Part shown: positions 63,806 through 64,000 of the stretch, piece by piece
Numbering within the stretch: the first letter of the stretch is position 1
Layout of the letters: each line of letters begins with the position of its first letter
Source of the DNA: Acanthopleura granulata
Taxonomy: Eukaryota > Mollusca > Polyplacophora > Chitonida > Chitonidae
Direction of reading: 5' to 3'
NCBI GenBank assembly: GCA_016165875.1
Contig: JABBOT010000080.1
Location: 15,780,064 to 15,844,063 of the forward strand
Length of the DNA stretch: 64,000 nucleotides
Notes under the pieces: generated by a model
What the model was told of the DNA's origin: nothing
What the model saw: the letters and a program-made list of their open reading frames with translations, nothing else
Database searches by the model: none
Translations under genes and position numbers: made by a program

Positions 63806-64000
63806 CCAATTCTACTTCCCGTAGCTGTCAGCACGGCCATGCATGTGCAACGATTCTCCTGTATGCAAAACACTCCTAACCAGCGACATACGAAGGGGCA
63901 ATTTGTCCTTTCTCGCACCGTCATTTACGAGGCGTCCAAAGTTAATTGACTTCATACAATACGAAATTATGTTAGGGGTAGAGCAGAGATTCTTTTATCG

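Larger units (their letters stand above)
63168..64000. other. 3' flank of beta-tubulin 4
   Basis: Untranslated region and AT-rich flank. Two members of a dispersed repeat lie at 63470-63533 (reverse) and 63754-63805. No gene seen to the window end. Confidence 0.5.

Overview
This is nuclear DNA of an animal, most likely a marine mollusc (bivalve-like) or a related lophotrochozoan. Genes have GT-AG introns and the intergenic DNA is AT-rich. About a dozen copies of a tRNA-derived SINE of the type common in mollusc genomes are scattered on both strands. All calls come from reading the sequence; no database search was possible. Exon joins were chosen so that splice sites, reading phase and family similarity agree, and single-base coordinate slips are possible. 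Left part (1-16.6 kb): the 3' part of an unrecognised minus-strand gene runs off the left edge. A small minus-strand ORF at 2763-2942 sits upstream of FASTKD1 (plus strand, six coding exons, 3950-10634, 927 aa), a mitochondrial RNA-binding FAST-kinase family protein with a C-terminal RAP domain. A repeat-bearing gap of about 4.7 kb follows, with a near-perfect 189-bp tandem duplication. Then comes PSMG4 (minus strand, three exons, 119 aa), the proteasome assembly chaperone, head-to-head with the first beta-tubulin gene. Right part (17-63.2 kb): a same-strand beta-tubulin cluster. Tubulin 1 (17004-19763), tubulin 3 (47625-51276) and tubulin 4 (60581-63167) are complete, with introns after codon 19, within codon 56 and after codon 174. 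Tubulin 2 (34257-37839) is cut by a run of Ns. An unrecognised five-coding-exon minus-strand gene (195 aa) lies between tubulin 1 and tubulin 2. The dominant structural feature is a repeated block of about 13.3 kb: 24414-37839 and 37853-51107. Each copy carries a SINE, an 18-bp minisatellite, a decayed Maverick/Polinton-like element (capsid-like fragment, packaging ATPase, retroviral-type integrase, truncated protein-primed DNA polymerase B) and a beta-tubulin gene. Both ends of the repeat coincide with the edges of the short N gap, and the tubulin parts I compared are identical, so an uncollapsed second haplotype is more likely than a real duplication. The cluster may then hold three, not four, tubulin genes. 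Exons 3-4 of the tubulins are nearly identical while exons 1-2 and introns have diverged, the pattern expected from gene conversion.
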